14,909 nucleotides of DNA from an uncultured Erysipelotrichaceae bacterium (GCA_902797415.1 CADBSQ010000188.1:1-14909); one strand, 5' to 3'; shown: positions 1 through 7,363, counted from the first letter of the stretch. The notes: a model not told the origin generated them from the letters alone. A program made the numbers and translations.

Positions 1-234
1 AATATCAATATGAAATACAAACTAAAGAAAGAAAATAACTATATAATTAGTTCATATTCAAAACCAAACAATTTAAAACAGACAGGTGTAATTATTGCAC
101 CAGGTAAAAACGATACATATTACTTAGATTGGAAATGGATTAGCAGTGATGATCCAAAGAACGACACAAAAGTAGGTGCCAAATTAAATTCAAAATATGA
201 TCTTAAAATAGAAGTTGAGGCCGAAAGTGTTTGA
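1..234 (+). CDS. C-terminal end of a TasA/BsaA-like SipW-dependent matrix protein (partial)
   Basis: The reading frame is open to the left edge of the window, so this is the 3' end of a longer gene. The ATG at 10 is probably an internal methionine, because no ribosome binding site is visible and the 74 residues after it have no signal peptide. The end of the protein carries a Trp-x-Trp block (YLDWKWISSDD), then an Asn-Asp-Thr motif (KNDTKVG), then alternating hydrophobic beta-strand residues (YDLKIEVEAE). That order resembles the C-terminus of BsaA/TasA-type extracellular fibre proteins, which are exported through SipW-type signal peptidases. A signal peptidase gene of that type starts on the last base of this stop codon, so the two are almost certainly co-transcribed. 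The assignment rests on this short tail and the context. Confidence 0.55.
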   Translation, partial: NINMKYKLKKENNYIISSYSKPNNLKQTGVIIAPGKNDTYYLDWKWISSDDPKNDTKVGAKLNSKYDLKIEVEAESV

Positions 235-680
235 TGGGTAAAAGTTTAAAGATAGTAAATGATGTAATCTTAATACTAATTATAGTTATTTTATGTTTAT
301 ACTTTATACTTAGGTTTTTCAATCTAGTAATGATTTACAAAGTTCAAACTGGATCAATGGAAGATAATATCCATGCAGGGGATTATATTTTAATAGTAAA
401 AAGTGATAATTATAAAATAGGTGATATAATTACATTTAGAGTAGATAATGGATTTGTAACACATAGAATTATAAGTAAAAATGGTAATTCTTTTATTACA
501 AAGGGTGATGCCAACAATGTTGAAGATGATAGCATCAATAAAAATAAAATTATTGGTAAAGTTATCCTAAATGGGGGAGTACTTAATCTTGTTATAAAGT
601 TTAAATATACAATAGCAGGAATACTATTATCGTTTTATTTATTTAGTTGTTATTTCACTAATAAAAAAAATGAATCATAA
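234..680 (+). CDS. sipW: SipW-type (ER/archaeal-type) signal peptidase I
   Basis: This is a membrane-bound signal peptidase that removes signal peptides from exported proteins. Using ATG 234 as residue 1, it has a membrane segment at about residues 9-34, then the catalytic serine in TGSMED (Ser41). Next come the strand GDYILIV, the motif THRII with His77, and a downstream GDAN with Asp92. A His in place of the usual bacterial Lys general base is the hallmark of the SipW/ER-type subfamily. A second hydrophobic segment lies near residues 116-139, so both ends are membrane-anchored with the catalytic domain outside. A TTG at 231 is also in frame, but the ATG overlapping the previous stop by one base is preferred. 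Typical clients are TasA/BsaA matrix proteins, and likely ones flank the gene on both sides. Confidence 0.88.
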   Translation: MGKSLKIVNDVILILIIVILCLYFILRFFNLVMIYKVQTGSMEDNIHAGDYILIVKSDNYKIGDIITFRVDNGFVTHRIISKNGNSFITKGDANNVEDDSINKNKIIGKVILNGGVLNLVIKFKYTIAGILLSFYLFSCYFTNKKNES

Positions 681-707
681 TTAATAAGCAGGGAAGGAAG
701 TGATATT

Positions 708-1190
708 ATGAAAAAGAATCTATTAAAATACAAATATTGGATCATAAGTGCATTACTATTAATTTTTATAATACCACTAACCTATGCTATATTAAAAAGC
801 CTTGCATCTACAAATAACGATGTACCATTAGCAAGTTTTAATGTAACTTTAAATCAGACTGGTGAGGAAAGTGGATTGTCTATAATGTCTGATGGTAGTA
901 CAGTAGCTAGCTACAACGTGAATATAAAAAATGAATCTGAGGTAGATATTATTTATTCAATAGTTGTAGAAGACTTACCATCAAATGTTAGTGTAAAAAT
1001 AGATGACGACGAACAATTCACTAAGGAAGAAAACGGAAAAGTAATCTTTCCAGATGTAGACACAATTTTATATAATCCACAAAGTCAAACTAAAAGTCAT
1101 ACTCTGACATTTAAAGCAGAATCAAGTGCAGATATTGTTAGTAATAAGCAAATCAACGTCAATGTTATTGCTAGACAGGTAATGCCATAA
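708..1190 (+). CDS. TasA/CalY-like secreted protein, predicted SipW substrate
   Basis: A 160-residue protein with a basic N-terminus, a hydrophobic core at about residues 11-26, and a likely cleavage site after Tyr-Ala (PLTYA, residue 27). The mature part is a strand-rich, Asp/Ser/Asn-rich domain with no Cys. It contains the block SYNVNIKNESEVDIIYSIVV, which reads like a beta-sandwich of the kind seen in TasA/camelysin-type matrix proteins, and ends in alternating strand residues (KQINVNVIARQV). The start is fixed by a purine-rich Shine-Dalgarno sequence (GGAAGGAAG at 692-700). It sits 27 bases behind the SipW-type peptidase gene and 27 bases ahead of the giant surface protein gene, so these are read as one operon. 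It could be a fibre subunit or an accessory or anchor for the matrix; the sequence does not decide which. There is no LPxTG anchor or C-terminal membrane helix. Confidence 0.6.
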   Translation: MKKNLLKYKYWIISALLLIFIIPLTYAILKSLASTNNDVPLASFNVTLNQTGEESGLSIMSDGSTVASYNVNIKNESEVDIIYSIVVEDLPSNVSVKIDDDEQFTKEENGKVIFPDVDTILYNPQSQTKSHTLTFKAESSADIVSNKQINVNVIARQVMP

Positions 1191-1217
1191 TTAATAAAAA
1201 GAAAATGAGGTGAAATA

Positions 1218-4200
1218 ATGAGAAACAGATATATTAAAACCATATTAATATCTTTCTTTCTCTTTTTCTGTCTTTTTTTAGGTAGATACAACAGTTCTTA
1301 CGCTATATATCGAGATATACTAAATACTAAAGTTTATTTAAGTGTTCTTGATAATTCACAAACATTTACTATAACATTTGATCCTGTTGATGGTAATATT
1401 ACTGAAGGAAATGCTCAAAAAGTATTATCTGCTAATAGTGAATTAGGTTCTTTACCGATAGCAGAAAAAGCTGGTTATAACTTTATTGGTTGGTACACCG
1501 CAGATGGTAATACAAAAGTGGATATTCATACACTTGTTGTAGGAAATGTAAGTTATTATGCTCATTATGTAAAGCAAGTTTGTAAAAAAGCAGCAGAAAA
1601 TACTCTTCATACAGAAACTTGCTACAAATCATCGAATCCAGATGCAGCCACACCAGGTTGTCGCAGTGCTGGATATGCACAAAATGGAACAATTACTTAC
1701 GGCACGCTTCCAGGAAATGATAGTCCTCTTCCAGGAGATGCGTACGATTGTGACGTAAATAATGATGATATTTTTGATCCAGCTACAGAAAGATTCTATT
1801 TTTTAAGAGAAAATGACCAAAGTCAAAATGGTGGATCTGATATCGGAGTGCTTGTTCACTATACAAGCTTTGATGAAAATGGTCAAACAGATAGTAATAT
1901 TAATAGAAAAATATATTCCTTTGATGCAGGAAAGACTTGGTTGCCAGGTAATTCATTATGGACCAATCCTGCCCTAACTGTAATAGACGGTAAGGTATCG
2001 AGATATCCCAATCAAGACGATGTTGTAGCAGCTTGTGGCGAGTGGACTACTAACAATGGATATCTAGATTCATGTAAGTTCTTCTTAGAAAATAGCCGTT
2101 TTCAATCTGATGAATTAGGAAGAAGTGCAATCTGGCTTGATAAAATTAATAACGAAAACTACAGAATTGATACAAGAACAAGAAAAGTTACGCCTATACA
2201 AAGTGATGCGACTAGTTCAGTTAGACCAGTTATAGAAATTCCATTTAATACTATAGATGGATACAAAGAAAGAATTTCTTATACAATTACTTTTGATTCC
2301 CGTGGAGGATCAACAGTCGATCCTATTACTAGGTATGCAAACCAGAAGATAGGAAATCTTCCTTCTCCTACAAAGGAAAACCATATATTTGACGGATGGT
2401 ATACTGATACTAACTTTACTGATCAAGTAGATGAGAATACCATCGTTACCGGGAACGCAAAATACTATGCTAAATGGACTGAAATAGTTGAAGATATGCC
2501 AATGGTGTTTTATATTCCAGGATCTTGTACGTTTCATGGAGCAACTACAGAGCAGGCAACAACAAATATAACTAGTGATTCACCAAGCGGCTGTATCAGT
2601 ACAATTAACCATACAGATCAAAATATTGATTATACAAACCAAAAATACATTGATTCTCATGTATCATTATTTAGCAGTGATAATTTTGCAAAAGATTTTG
2701 AATTAGGATTTAATATTGACGACTATGTTGTAAATAATACTGTTCCTACTCAAGCAACAATGGTGAACTCAAAACTAGAAAACAGTACACAAAACTATCC
2801 AGGATTTGTTATAAGAAGAAATGGTGCAAAAACAGAAATAACAGAAAAGTTTGGTAGTAGTACGGCATATGGTGGTATATTTACCTATACACAGGGTATG
2901 AAAATGACAGTTGCTCGTATGGAAGGTATTATGTACTATAAAATTGATGATGGTGATTGGATTCAAATCCAAGATATAAATAGTTATACTGGACGCTTTA
3001 ATCTAACAACATGGTTTGGTGCTATATCACTTGAATCAAGTATGGAAGGAACCGGTGAAAATTCATCTGCTGATAGATTCTTTAATGGTACGCTATCTAA
3101 TATTTATATAAAACTTGAAAGTGATAATAGTGTTAAAAAAACTGTTACATTTAATGCCGGGGATGGCGTTGCTGAGTTTGATGAAAAGAAAGTTACGCGA
3201 GGTAATTCAATTGGATCTTTACCAAGTGCAAGCAATCCAGGATATTATTTTGATGGATGGTATACGGAGGCTCAAGGCGGCAGAAAAATAACTGAAAATG
3301 AAATAATTAATGATGATGTTGAATTCTATGCTCATTATAAAAATATTTACTTAGTTACATTTAACCCAGGCGAGGGTACTACTTCATTAGATCAAAATAC
3401 TGTTGAAGTAGTAGATGGTGAAACACTTCAATCAACACTACCTTCAATGCCTATAGCATCTCTTGATGGCTATGTATTTGATGGTTGGTACACACAAAAT
3501 GATGAATTAATTGATGGTACAGAACCTATCACTAATGATGTAACATATAATGCCCATTATTTAATTGCACACACAGTTACATTTGATGCTGGTGAGGGTG
3601 GTGAGCCTTCATTCAATGAAAAGAAAGTAGGCCACGGTAAGCCTGTTGGTAACCTTCCTAACGCTACAAGAGAAAACTATGAGTTTGAAGGATGGTATAC
3701 AGATAATACATATTCTACTCCTGTAGATGAAGAAGATACTATAATTAACAATGATGAAACCTTCGTTGCAAAATGGAGATTCACAGATATGGTAGCAAGA
3801 GTAGGCTCTACCAGCTATGAAACACTCCAAGCAGCAATTAACAGTGTTCCAACAAATGGTACTAAAACCGTACTTACATTATTAAAAGATGTTACATTAA
3901 CCGAATATGTAAATGTAACTGCTTCTAGAAATATTGAATTTGATTTACAAAACTATACTATAAGCGGTTCACAAAGCGCCTTAATTGTAAATTATGGAAC
4001 TATTGAAATAAAAAATGGTACACTTAACAATACTGGCGCAGAACCACATTATTCAATTAATAATAAATATGGTGGTACAGTTAATATAACTGGTGGATTA
4101 ATTGCATCTACTAAAACTAATGCCATTATTAATTCTGGCACAATAAATATTACTGGCGGAAAAGTTACATGTGCTGCTTCTGCCGCAGCTATTAATAACA

Positions 4201-6800
4201 ATGAAAATGGTATACTAAATATATCAAGTGGACAAATAATAACTTCTAACACTCAAAAGAGTCAAGCGGTTTATAACAATTTAGGAACAACCAATATTAG
4301 TGGTGATGCCTACTTAGAAAGTAAATCTAATAATAGAGCTACTGTCCACAATTACCAAGGAACAGTCAATATAACTGGTGGAGAGATTGTAGCAAAGGGT
4401 AGTTTCTCAGCTGTTCTTAATGCTGATATAATGACTATTGGTGATAATTCAGATCCACTAGATATAACAAGTCCTGTGATTACAGGTGCAACATATGGTT
4501 TAGAAATTAACTCTGGCAAAACAGTTACAGTCTATGACGGTATTTTCAAAGGTAAAACTGCTGGAATAAATGATACTAGTAGAACAACGCATGATAACAA
4601 TTTAGAATTTGACACTACTGGTACTGAAACTATAAGTGGAGCTACATATCATACTGCAGTGTTAAAACAGACTTCAAACCAACATACAGTTCATTTTGAT
4701 GAACAAAGTGGTGATGATGTCGATGATATTACTGTAGATGACGATAAAGCAATTGGTCAGCTTCCTACTACATCAAAAACTGGTACTAGATTTATTGGTT
4801 GGTTTACAGAGGCACAGGGCGGTGAACAAATTTACAGTTCCACCAAAGTAACGGAAGATGTAACATATTATGCTCATTTTACCAATTCTGAAACAGTATG
4901 TGTTCCCGCAACGATGCTTCATTCATATAATTCTACAACATATGGTACTCTTCAATCTGGTCCTACGTTAAGCCCAGGCAATGCCTATGATTGCGATGTA
5001 AACGGGGATGGGACTTATGATTCAAATACTGAAAGATTCTACTATTTAAGAGATGACGAAGTAGGAAACGCTGTATTCATCTATTCAAATAATGTATCTA
5101 ACGTTGGTACAAGTGGTCCAACTTGCAATGCCAATGATGTAAGTTACGGTGTCTCACCATACAAAAGTGGACCAGAAACTGCTTATGCAGAACTTCAAAG
5201 TACATCATCTTGGTCTAATGTTGGTCTTTATACAACTCCTAGACAAATAATAAATGAAAATGGAACTACTGATGTTGGTTCAAATACTGCAGAGACCTTT
5301 GCTTATCCAGGTAAATCAAGTCGTCTGCCAACAGTTAAAGATATAAAAGAAGCAACTGTATCTTCATTAAACGGTGCCATAAATGAATTAGCAAATCCAA
5401 ATTATTCTTTCTTATTTGAGAATTTGGTAAGCAATTCTTCTGGTAACTGTAATACGAGCTATTGGTTAGAAACTCCTTTAGAGGCTGGAAACAATATATT
5501 TATAATCGATGGAACAGACAACAGACTTTACAATAGTAGTCTTTCTTCCTCAGTTAGACCTGTAATTGAGGTTCCATATGATTCCATAGAAACCGAGAAA
5601 GATCTTGTAACGTTTGACACTATTCCAACAGCAATGAGAACATATTTTAATAATATAGATTCTTGGTCTTCAAATCAGACTGATGATAATCATTCATCAT
5701 ATGATACACAAATGACTAATAATTTGGATGCTAACAATTGTGTATATTTCCAAAATGATAATCGTGATACGGAGTATCAAACACAGTATTGTGATCAACC
5801 TAATAAATACGATACTGGCGTTATTGGCCCAGTTAATGTTTATAAATATAATTTAGATACTAAAACTGTTGATAGTAACATTGCAAGTTATATAACTTCA
5901 GATCAAGGTAAGATTTATAACATGATCCCAGGAGAGGTTTACTATTGGGAAGATGCTAGTGATCCTACAACTAATGGTTATGTAAAAGCTGTCGGAGAAA
6001 GAAGAATTATATCAGTTGATAATGTTTTAATGCAAGATAATACTGCAACTAGTTCTACACTTCATAAAATGCGTAATGTACGTGATTTGGGTGGAATTAG
6101 TGTTTCTTATAAAGACTCTAATAACAAAACTGTTAATGGTAAAATAAAATATGGAAAGTTGTTTAGAGGAGAAAAGATTTGGACTGGTTCTGGTCAATAT
6201 TTAAATAAACTAGGTATTACCCATGAAATGGATTTACGAGCTCAAAGCGAAAAGAATGGAGCTGCCTCATCAGAGGATAACTTATCAAATAAGATAGTTG
6301 GACCATCACAAACAGACACATATGAAATCATTCATTATGGTATTGATTATGATGGTTATACTGATAAAGACGGTAATCCAAGGAATGATTATGCTCTTGC
6401 TCGAGGTGCATTAAAGGCAGTAATGACTGAATTTGTTAATGCACACAATAGTGGTAATGATGATTATTCATTATTATTTCATTGCCGAATTGGCGCTGAT
6501 CGAACTGGAACGCTTGCGTATCTGCTTGAAGGAATTTTAGGCGTTAGTGAAGAAGACCGATACAAAGATTTTGAAATGACTGTATTTTTTGGACTTCGCG
6601 AAAGAACTAGATTCTACTATGAAAAAACATCAACACACGACAAAATCAAATTTGTACATCTAAAACAAGCAATTCGAGATGCTGGAGATGGAACAAGTGA
6701 AGATGTAGTAGCATGGTTCTTAAAAGGAAGCGCTGATAATGCTGAAAGAACAAGTGATATGGAATTAATTCAAAACTTTAGATCTATTCTTGTAGAGTAA
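1218..6800 (+). CDS. Giant secreted multidomain protein: InlB_B repeats, duplicated module, jelly-roll and beta-helix regions, C-terminal tyrosine phosphatase
   Basis: An 1860-residue exported protein with a good Shine-Dalgarno sequence (GAGGTGA, 1207-1213). A signal peptide (residues 1-29) ends in SSYA. Domain order by residue: InlB_B repeat 50-118; unknown module, copy A, 121-348; repeat 354-420; jelly-roll/concanavalin-like region 427-635; three repeats 641-708, 711-781 and 784-853; beta-helix-like region about 858-1149 with recurring NITGG turns; repeat 1156-1222; unknown module, copy B, 1226-1457; strand-rich linker of possible fibronectin III type 1463-1602; phosphatase domain 1615-1860. 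The phosphatase has NVRDLGG, LFRGEK, MDLRAQSE and the P-loop HCRIGADRTG (Cys1756, Arg1762), as in the Y_phosphatase3 family. The protein ends just after this domain, without LPxTG, membrane helix or other anchor. It is probably an extracellular adhesin-like enzyme exported with the upstream SipW system. Its substrate cannot be told from the sequence. Confidence 0.85.
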   Translation: MRNRYIKTILISFFLFFCLFLGRYNSSYAIYRDILNTKVYLSVLDNSQTFTITFDPVDGNITEGNAQKVLSANSELGSLPIAEKAGYNFIGWYTADGNTKVDIHTLVVGNVSYYAHYVKQVCKKAAENTLHTETCYKSSNPDAATPGCRSAGYAQNGTITYGTLPGNDSPLPGDAYDCDVNNDDIFDPATERFYFLRENDQSQNGGSDIGVLVHYTSFDENGQTDSNINRKIYSFDAGKTWLPGNSLWTNPALTVIDGKVSRYPNQDDVVAACGEWTTNNGYLDSCKFFLENSRFQSDELGRSAIWLDKINNENYRIDTRTRKVTPIQSDATSSVRPVIEIPFNTIDGYKERISYTITFDSRGGSTVDPITRYANQKIGNLPSPTKENHIFDGWYTDTNFTDQVDENTIVTGNAKYYAKWTEIVEDMPMVFYIPGSCTFHGATTEQATTNITSDSPSGCISTINHTDQNIDYTNQKYIDSHVSLFSSDNFAKDFELGFNIDDYVVNNTVPTQATMVNSKLENSTQNYPGFVIRRNGAKTEITEKFGSSTAYGGIFTYTQGMKMTVARMEGIMYYKIDDGDWIQIQDINSYTGRFNLTTWFGAISLESSMEGTGENSSADRFFNGTLSNIYIKLESDNSVKKTVTFNAGDGVAEFDEKKVTRGNSIGSLPSASNPGYYFDGWYTEAQGGRKITENEIINDDVEFYAHYKNIYLVTFNPGEGTTSLDQNTVEVVDGETLQSTLPSMPIASLDGYVFDGWYTQNDELIDGTEPITNDVTYNAHYLIAHTVTFDAGEGGEPSFNEKKVGHGKPVGNLPNATRENYEFEGWYTDNTYSTPVDEEDTIINNDETFVAKWRFTDMVARVGSTSYETLQAAINSVPTNGTKTVLTLLKDVTLTEYVNVTASRNIEFDLQNYTISGSQSALIVNYGTIEIKNGTLNNTGAEPHYSINNKYGGTVNITGGLIASTKTNAIINSGTINITGGKVTCAASAAAINNNENGILNISSGQIITSNTQKSQAVYNNLGTTNISGDAYLESKSNNRATVHNYQGTVNITGGEIVAKGSFSAVLNADIMTIGDNSDPLDITSPVITGATYGLEINSGKTVTVYDGIFKGKTAGINDTSRTTHDNNLEFDTTGTETISGATYHTAVLKQTSNQHTVHFDEQSGDDVDDITVDDDKAIGQLPTTSKTGTRFIGWFTEAQGGEQIYSSTKVTEDVTYYAHFTNSETVCVPATMLHSYNSTTYGTLQSGPTLSPGNAYDCDVNGDGTYDSNTERFYYLRDDEVGNAVFIYSNNVSNVGTSGPTCNANDVSYGVSPYKSGPETAYAELQSTSSWSNVGLYTTPRQIINENGTTDVGSNTAETFAYPGKSSRLPTVKDIKEATVSSLNGAINELANPNYSFLFENLVSNSSGNCNTSYWLETPLEAGNNIFIIDGTDNRLYNSSLSSSVRPVIEVPYDSIETEKDLVTFDTIPTAMRTYFNNIDSWSSNQTDDNHSSYDTQMTNNLDANNCVYFQNDNRDTEYQTQYCDQPNKYDTGVIGPVNVYKYNLDTKTVDSNIASYITSDQGKIYNMIPGEVYYWEDASDPTTNGYVKAVGERRIISVDNVLMQDNTATSSTLHKMRNVRDLGGISVSYKDSNNKTVNGKIKYGKLFRGEKIWTGSGQYLNKLGITHEMDLRAQSEKNGAASSEDNLSNKIVGPSQTDTYEIIHYGIDYDGYTDKDGNPRNDYALARGALKAVMTEFVNAHNSGNDDYSLLFHCRIGADRTGTLAYLLEGILGVSEEDRYKDFEMTVFFGLRERTRFYYEKTSTHDKIKFVHLKQAIRDAGDGTSEDVVAWFLKGSADNAERTSDMELIQNFRSILVE
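1365..1571 (+). repeat. InlB_B (Listeria-Bacteroides) repeat 1
   Basis: Residues 50-118 of the giant protein. It has the family pattern: an opening strand TITFDP, a mid segment with LGSLP, then GYNFIGWYT and a closing strand YYAHY. Such repeats form small ubiquitin-like beta-grasp folds that act as spacers in surface proteins. Confidence 0.85.
1578..2261 (+). repeat. Duplicated module of unknown function, copy A
   Basis: Residues 121-348 of the giant protein. It starts in a Cys-rich stretch and contains AYDCDVNNDDIFD followed by TERFYFLR. A variable middle includes SRYP and FFLENSRF, and the module ends in SSVRPVIEIPF. A second copy with the same landmarks lies at 4893-5588. The closing RPVIE block and TERFYFLR are reminiscent of DUF6273-type domains that accompany InlB_B repeats. 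That link is from memory and unproven. The Asp-rich loop could bind calcium. Confidence 0.65.
2277..2477 (+). repeat. InlB_B repeat 2
   Basis: Residues 354-420 of the giant protein. It opens with TITFDSRGG, has IGNLPSPT in the middle and IFDGWYTD, and closes with YYAKW. It is flanked by copy A of the unknown module and by the jelly-roll-like region. Confidence 0.85.
2496..3122 (+). other. Jelly-roll (concanavalin/LamG-like) region of the giant protein
   Basis: Residues 427-635. The region has alternating strand patterns typical of a carbohydrate-binding or LamG-like sandwich: FELGFNIDDY, a central PGFVIRR, then MKMTVARMEGIMYYKIDDG, and a closing strand LSNIYIKLE. Two Cys residues at its start (Cys437, Cys459) may form a disulphide. 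It may bind glycans or host or matrix surfaces. This is a fold guess from strand pattern, not a family match. Confidence 0.45.
3138..3776 (+). repeat. InlB_B repeats 3-5 in tandem
   Basis: Residues 641-708, 711-781 and 784-853 of the giant protein. Each opens with VTFNAG, VTFNPG or VTFDAG. They share GYYFDGWYT, GYVFDGWYT and NYEFEGWYT, and close with YAHY, NAHY and VAKW. Protein similarity is clear, but the DNA copies have drifted, so these are old repeats rather than a recent amplification. Confidence 0.88.
3789..4664 (+). repeat. Beta-helix-like repeat region of the giant protein
   Basis: Residues about 858-1149. Short coils of 20-25 residues recur with GTINITGG-type turns (TVNITGGLI, TINITGGKV, TTNISGDAY, TVNITGGEI). 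This is the pattern of right-handed beta-helix proteins such as pectate-lyase-like adhesins. The opening SYETLQAAINSVP is typical of the capping start of such folds. No lyase or hydrolase active site could be recognised, so a structural or adhesive role is more likely. Confidence 0.65.
4683..4883 (+). repeat. InlB_B repeat 6
   Basis: Residues 1156-1222 of the giant protein. It opens with HTVHFDEQSG, has IGQLPTTS and RFIGWFT with the EAQGGEQ variant shared with repeat 3, and closes with YYAHF. It joins the beta-helix region to copy B of the unknown module. Confidence 0.85.
4893..5588 (+). repeat. Duplicated module of unknown function, copy B
   Basis: Residues 1226-1457 of the giant protein. 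It matches copy A in order and landmarks: TYGTL, AYDCDVNGDGTYD, TERFYYLR, SRLP, FLFEN, and SSSVRPVIEVPYDSIE at the end. The middle is much more divergent than the ends. Both copies follow directly after an InlB_B repeat, so the duplicated unit is probably repeat plus module. Confidence 0.65.
6060..6797 (+). other. Tyrosine/dual-specificity phosphatase domain (Y_phosphatase3-like) of the giant protein
   Basis: Residues 1615-1860. The Cys-x5-Arg P-loop is HCRIGADRTG, with nucleophile Cys1756, Asp1761 in the place of the P-loop general acid of MptpB-like enzymes, and Arg1762. Upstream are the family marks NVRDLGG, YGKLFRGE and LGITHEMDLRAQSE. The usual Lys of GKDRTG is Ala here. In this family the enzyme hydrolyses phosphotyrosine or related phosphate esters. 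The signal peptide puts it outside the cell. Confidence 0.82.
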
Positions 6801-6801
6801 A

Positions 6802-6833
6802 AAAAAGTTTCCTACTAATCTAGGAAACTTTTT
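6802..6833. terminator. Bidirectional intrinsic terminator between convergent genes
   Basis: A perfect 13-bp stem (6802-6814 with 6821-6833) encloses a 6-base loop. The 3' arm ends in five T for the plus strand, and the 5' arm begins with a run of A that gives U on the minus strand. It ends the surface-protein operon and also serves the minus-strand gene, whose TAG stop (6815-6817) lies in the loop, so the 3' arm is itself coding. Confidence 0.9.
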
Positions 6834-7363
6834 ACTTTGTCTTTTACCTTGTCTTTTACCTTGCTTGCTTTATCTATTATACTCTCTTCTTCATCATTTA
6901 AACTATAATTATCAGTCCATCCATCCTCTTTTGTATAAACAAGTTTTATTTTTTCATCCTTATACTTAATTGTATAAACTCTCTTTGATGAAAACAAAGC
7001 ATCATTTTTATTTACTATATTCATATCCTTATACTTAAAATCATATTTTTTATGTAAATAAACAAGAGGTTCTCTATTTTTATAAGAAGAATATATAATT
7101 TCAGTCGCAGGTAAACTGATCATACAACAAGCGATTAGAATAAGTATAATCTTTTTATATTGTTCATTCCAAATAAGAGCAAGGACTAACCCAGTTGTGG
7201 CCGCTAATTCAATTTTATAAATTGTTAATAACGTCGAGTTAAATACATTCTTTGTAATCATGTTTAATACGCTTATAGCAAAGAATAATGCTACAAATAA
7301 ACAAATAGTAAATATCGTAATATATATCTTGCCTGTTTTTTCATCATTATTAATAAATCTCAT
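6815..7363 (-). CDS. Small membrane protein of unknown function
   Basis: A 182-residue protein I do not recognise. It has three predicted membrane helices at about residues 13-36, 45-65 and 70-90. A soluble C-terminal half of about 90 residues is rich in Lys, Asp and Tyr, with a strand pattern (KRVYTIKYKDEKIKLVYTK) and a final amphipathic Lys/Asp repeat (KVKDKVKDKVKS). The start ATG has a strong Shine-Dalgarno sequence (TGAGGTG, minus strand) five bases away. It is transcribed toward the surface-protein operon and away from the HD-domain gene, so it is a single-gene unit. No catalytic motif is seen. Confidence 0.75.
   Translation of the reverse strand: MRFINNDEKTGKIYITIFTICLFVALFFAISVLNMITKNVFNSTLLTIYKIELAATTGLVLALIWNEQYKKIILILIACCMISLPATEIIYSSYKNREPLVYLHKKYDFKYKDMNIVNKNDALFSSKRVYTIKYKDEKIKLVYTKEDGWTDNYSLNDEEESIIDKASKVKDKVKDKVKSFLD

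Noticed and set aside
231..236. TTG at 231 as the start of the signal peptidase
   Set aside because: It adds only one Met, overlaps the previous stop more deeply and is a weaker start. ATG at 234 gives the common one-base overlap. The choice does not affect the domain.
3138..3776. Recent tandem DNA repeat or CRISPR-like array in the giant gene
   Set aside because: Similarity is at protein level only. Units are about 200 bases with many base differences, and there are no short identical repeats with unique spacers.
4049..4252. Minus-strand reading frames inside the giant gene (for example 2310-2537, 3609-3830, 4049-4252)
   Set aside because: They are opposite-strand shadows of the InlB_B and beta-helix regions, with no promoters, ribosome binding sites or recognisable protein features.
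4740..4785. LPTTS in the giant protein as a possible sortase motif
   Set aside because: It lies inside InlB_B repeat 6 at the usual LP position of the repeat. It is far from the C-terminus, is not LPxTG, and has no hydrophobic tail after it.
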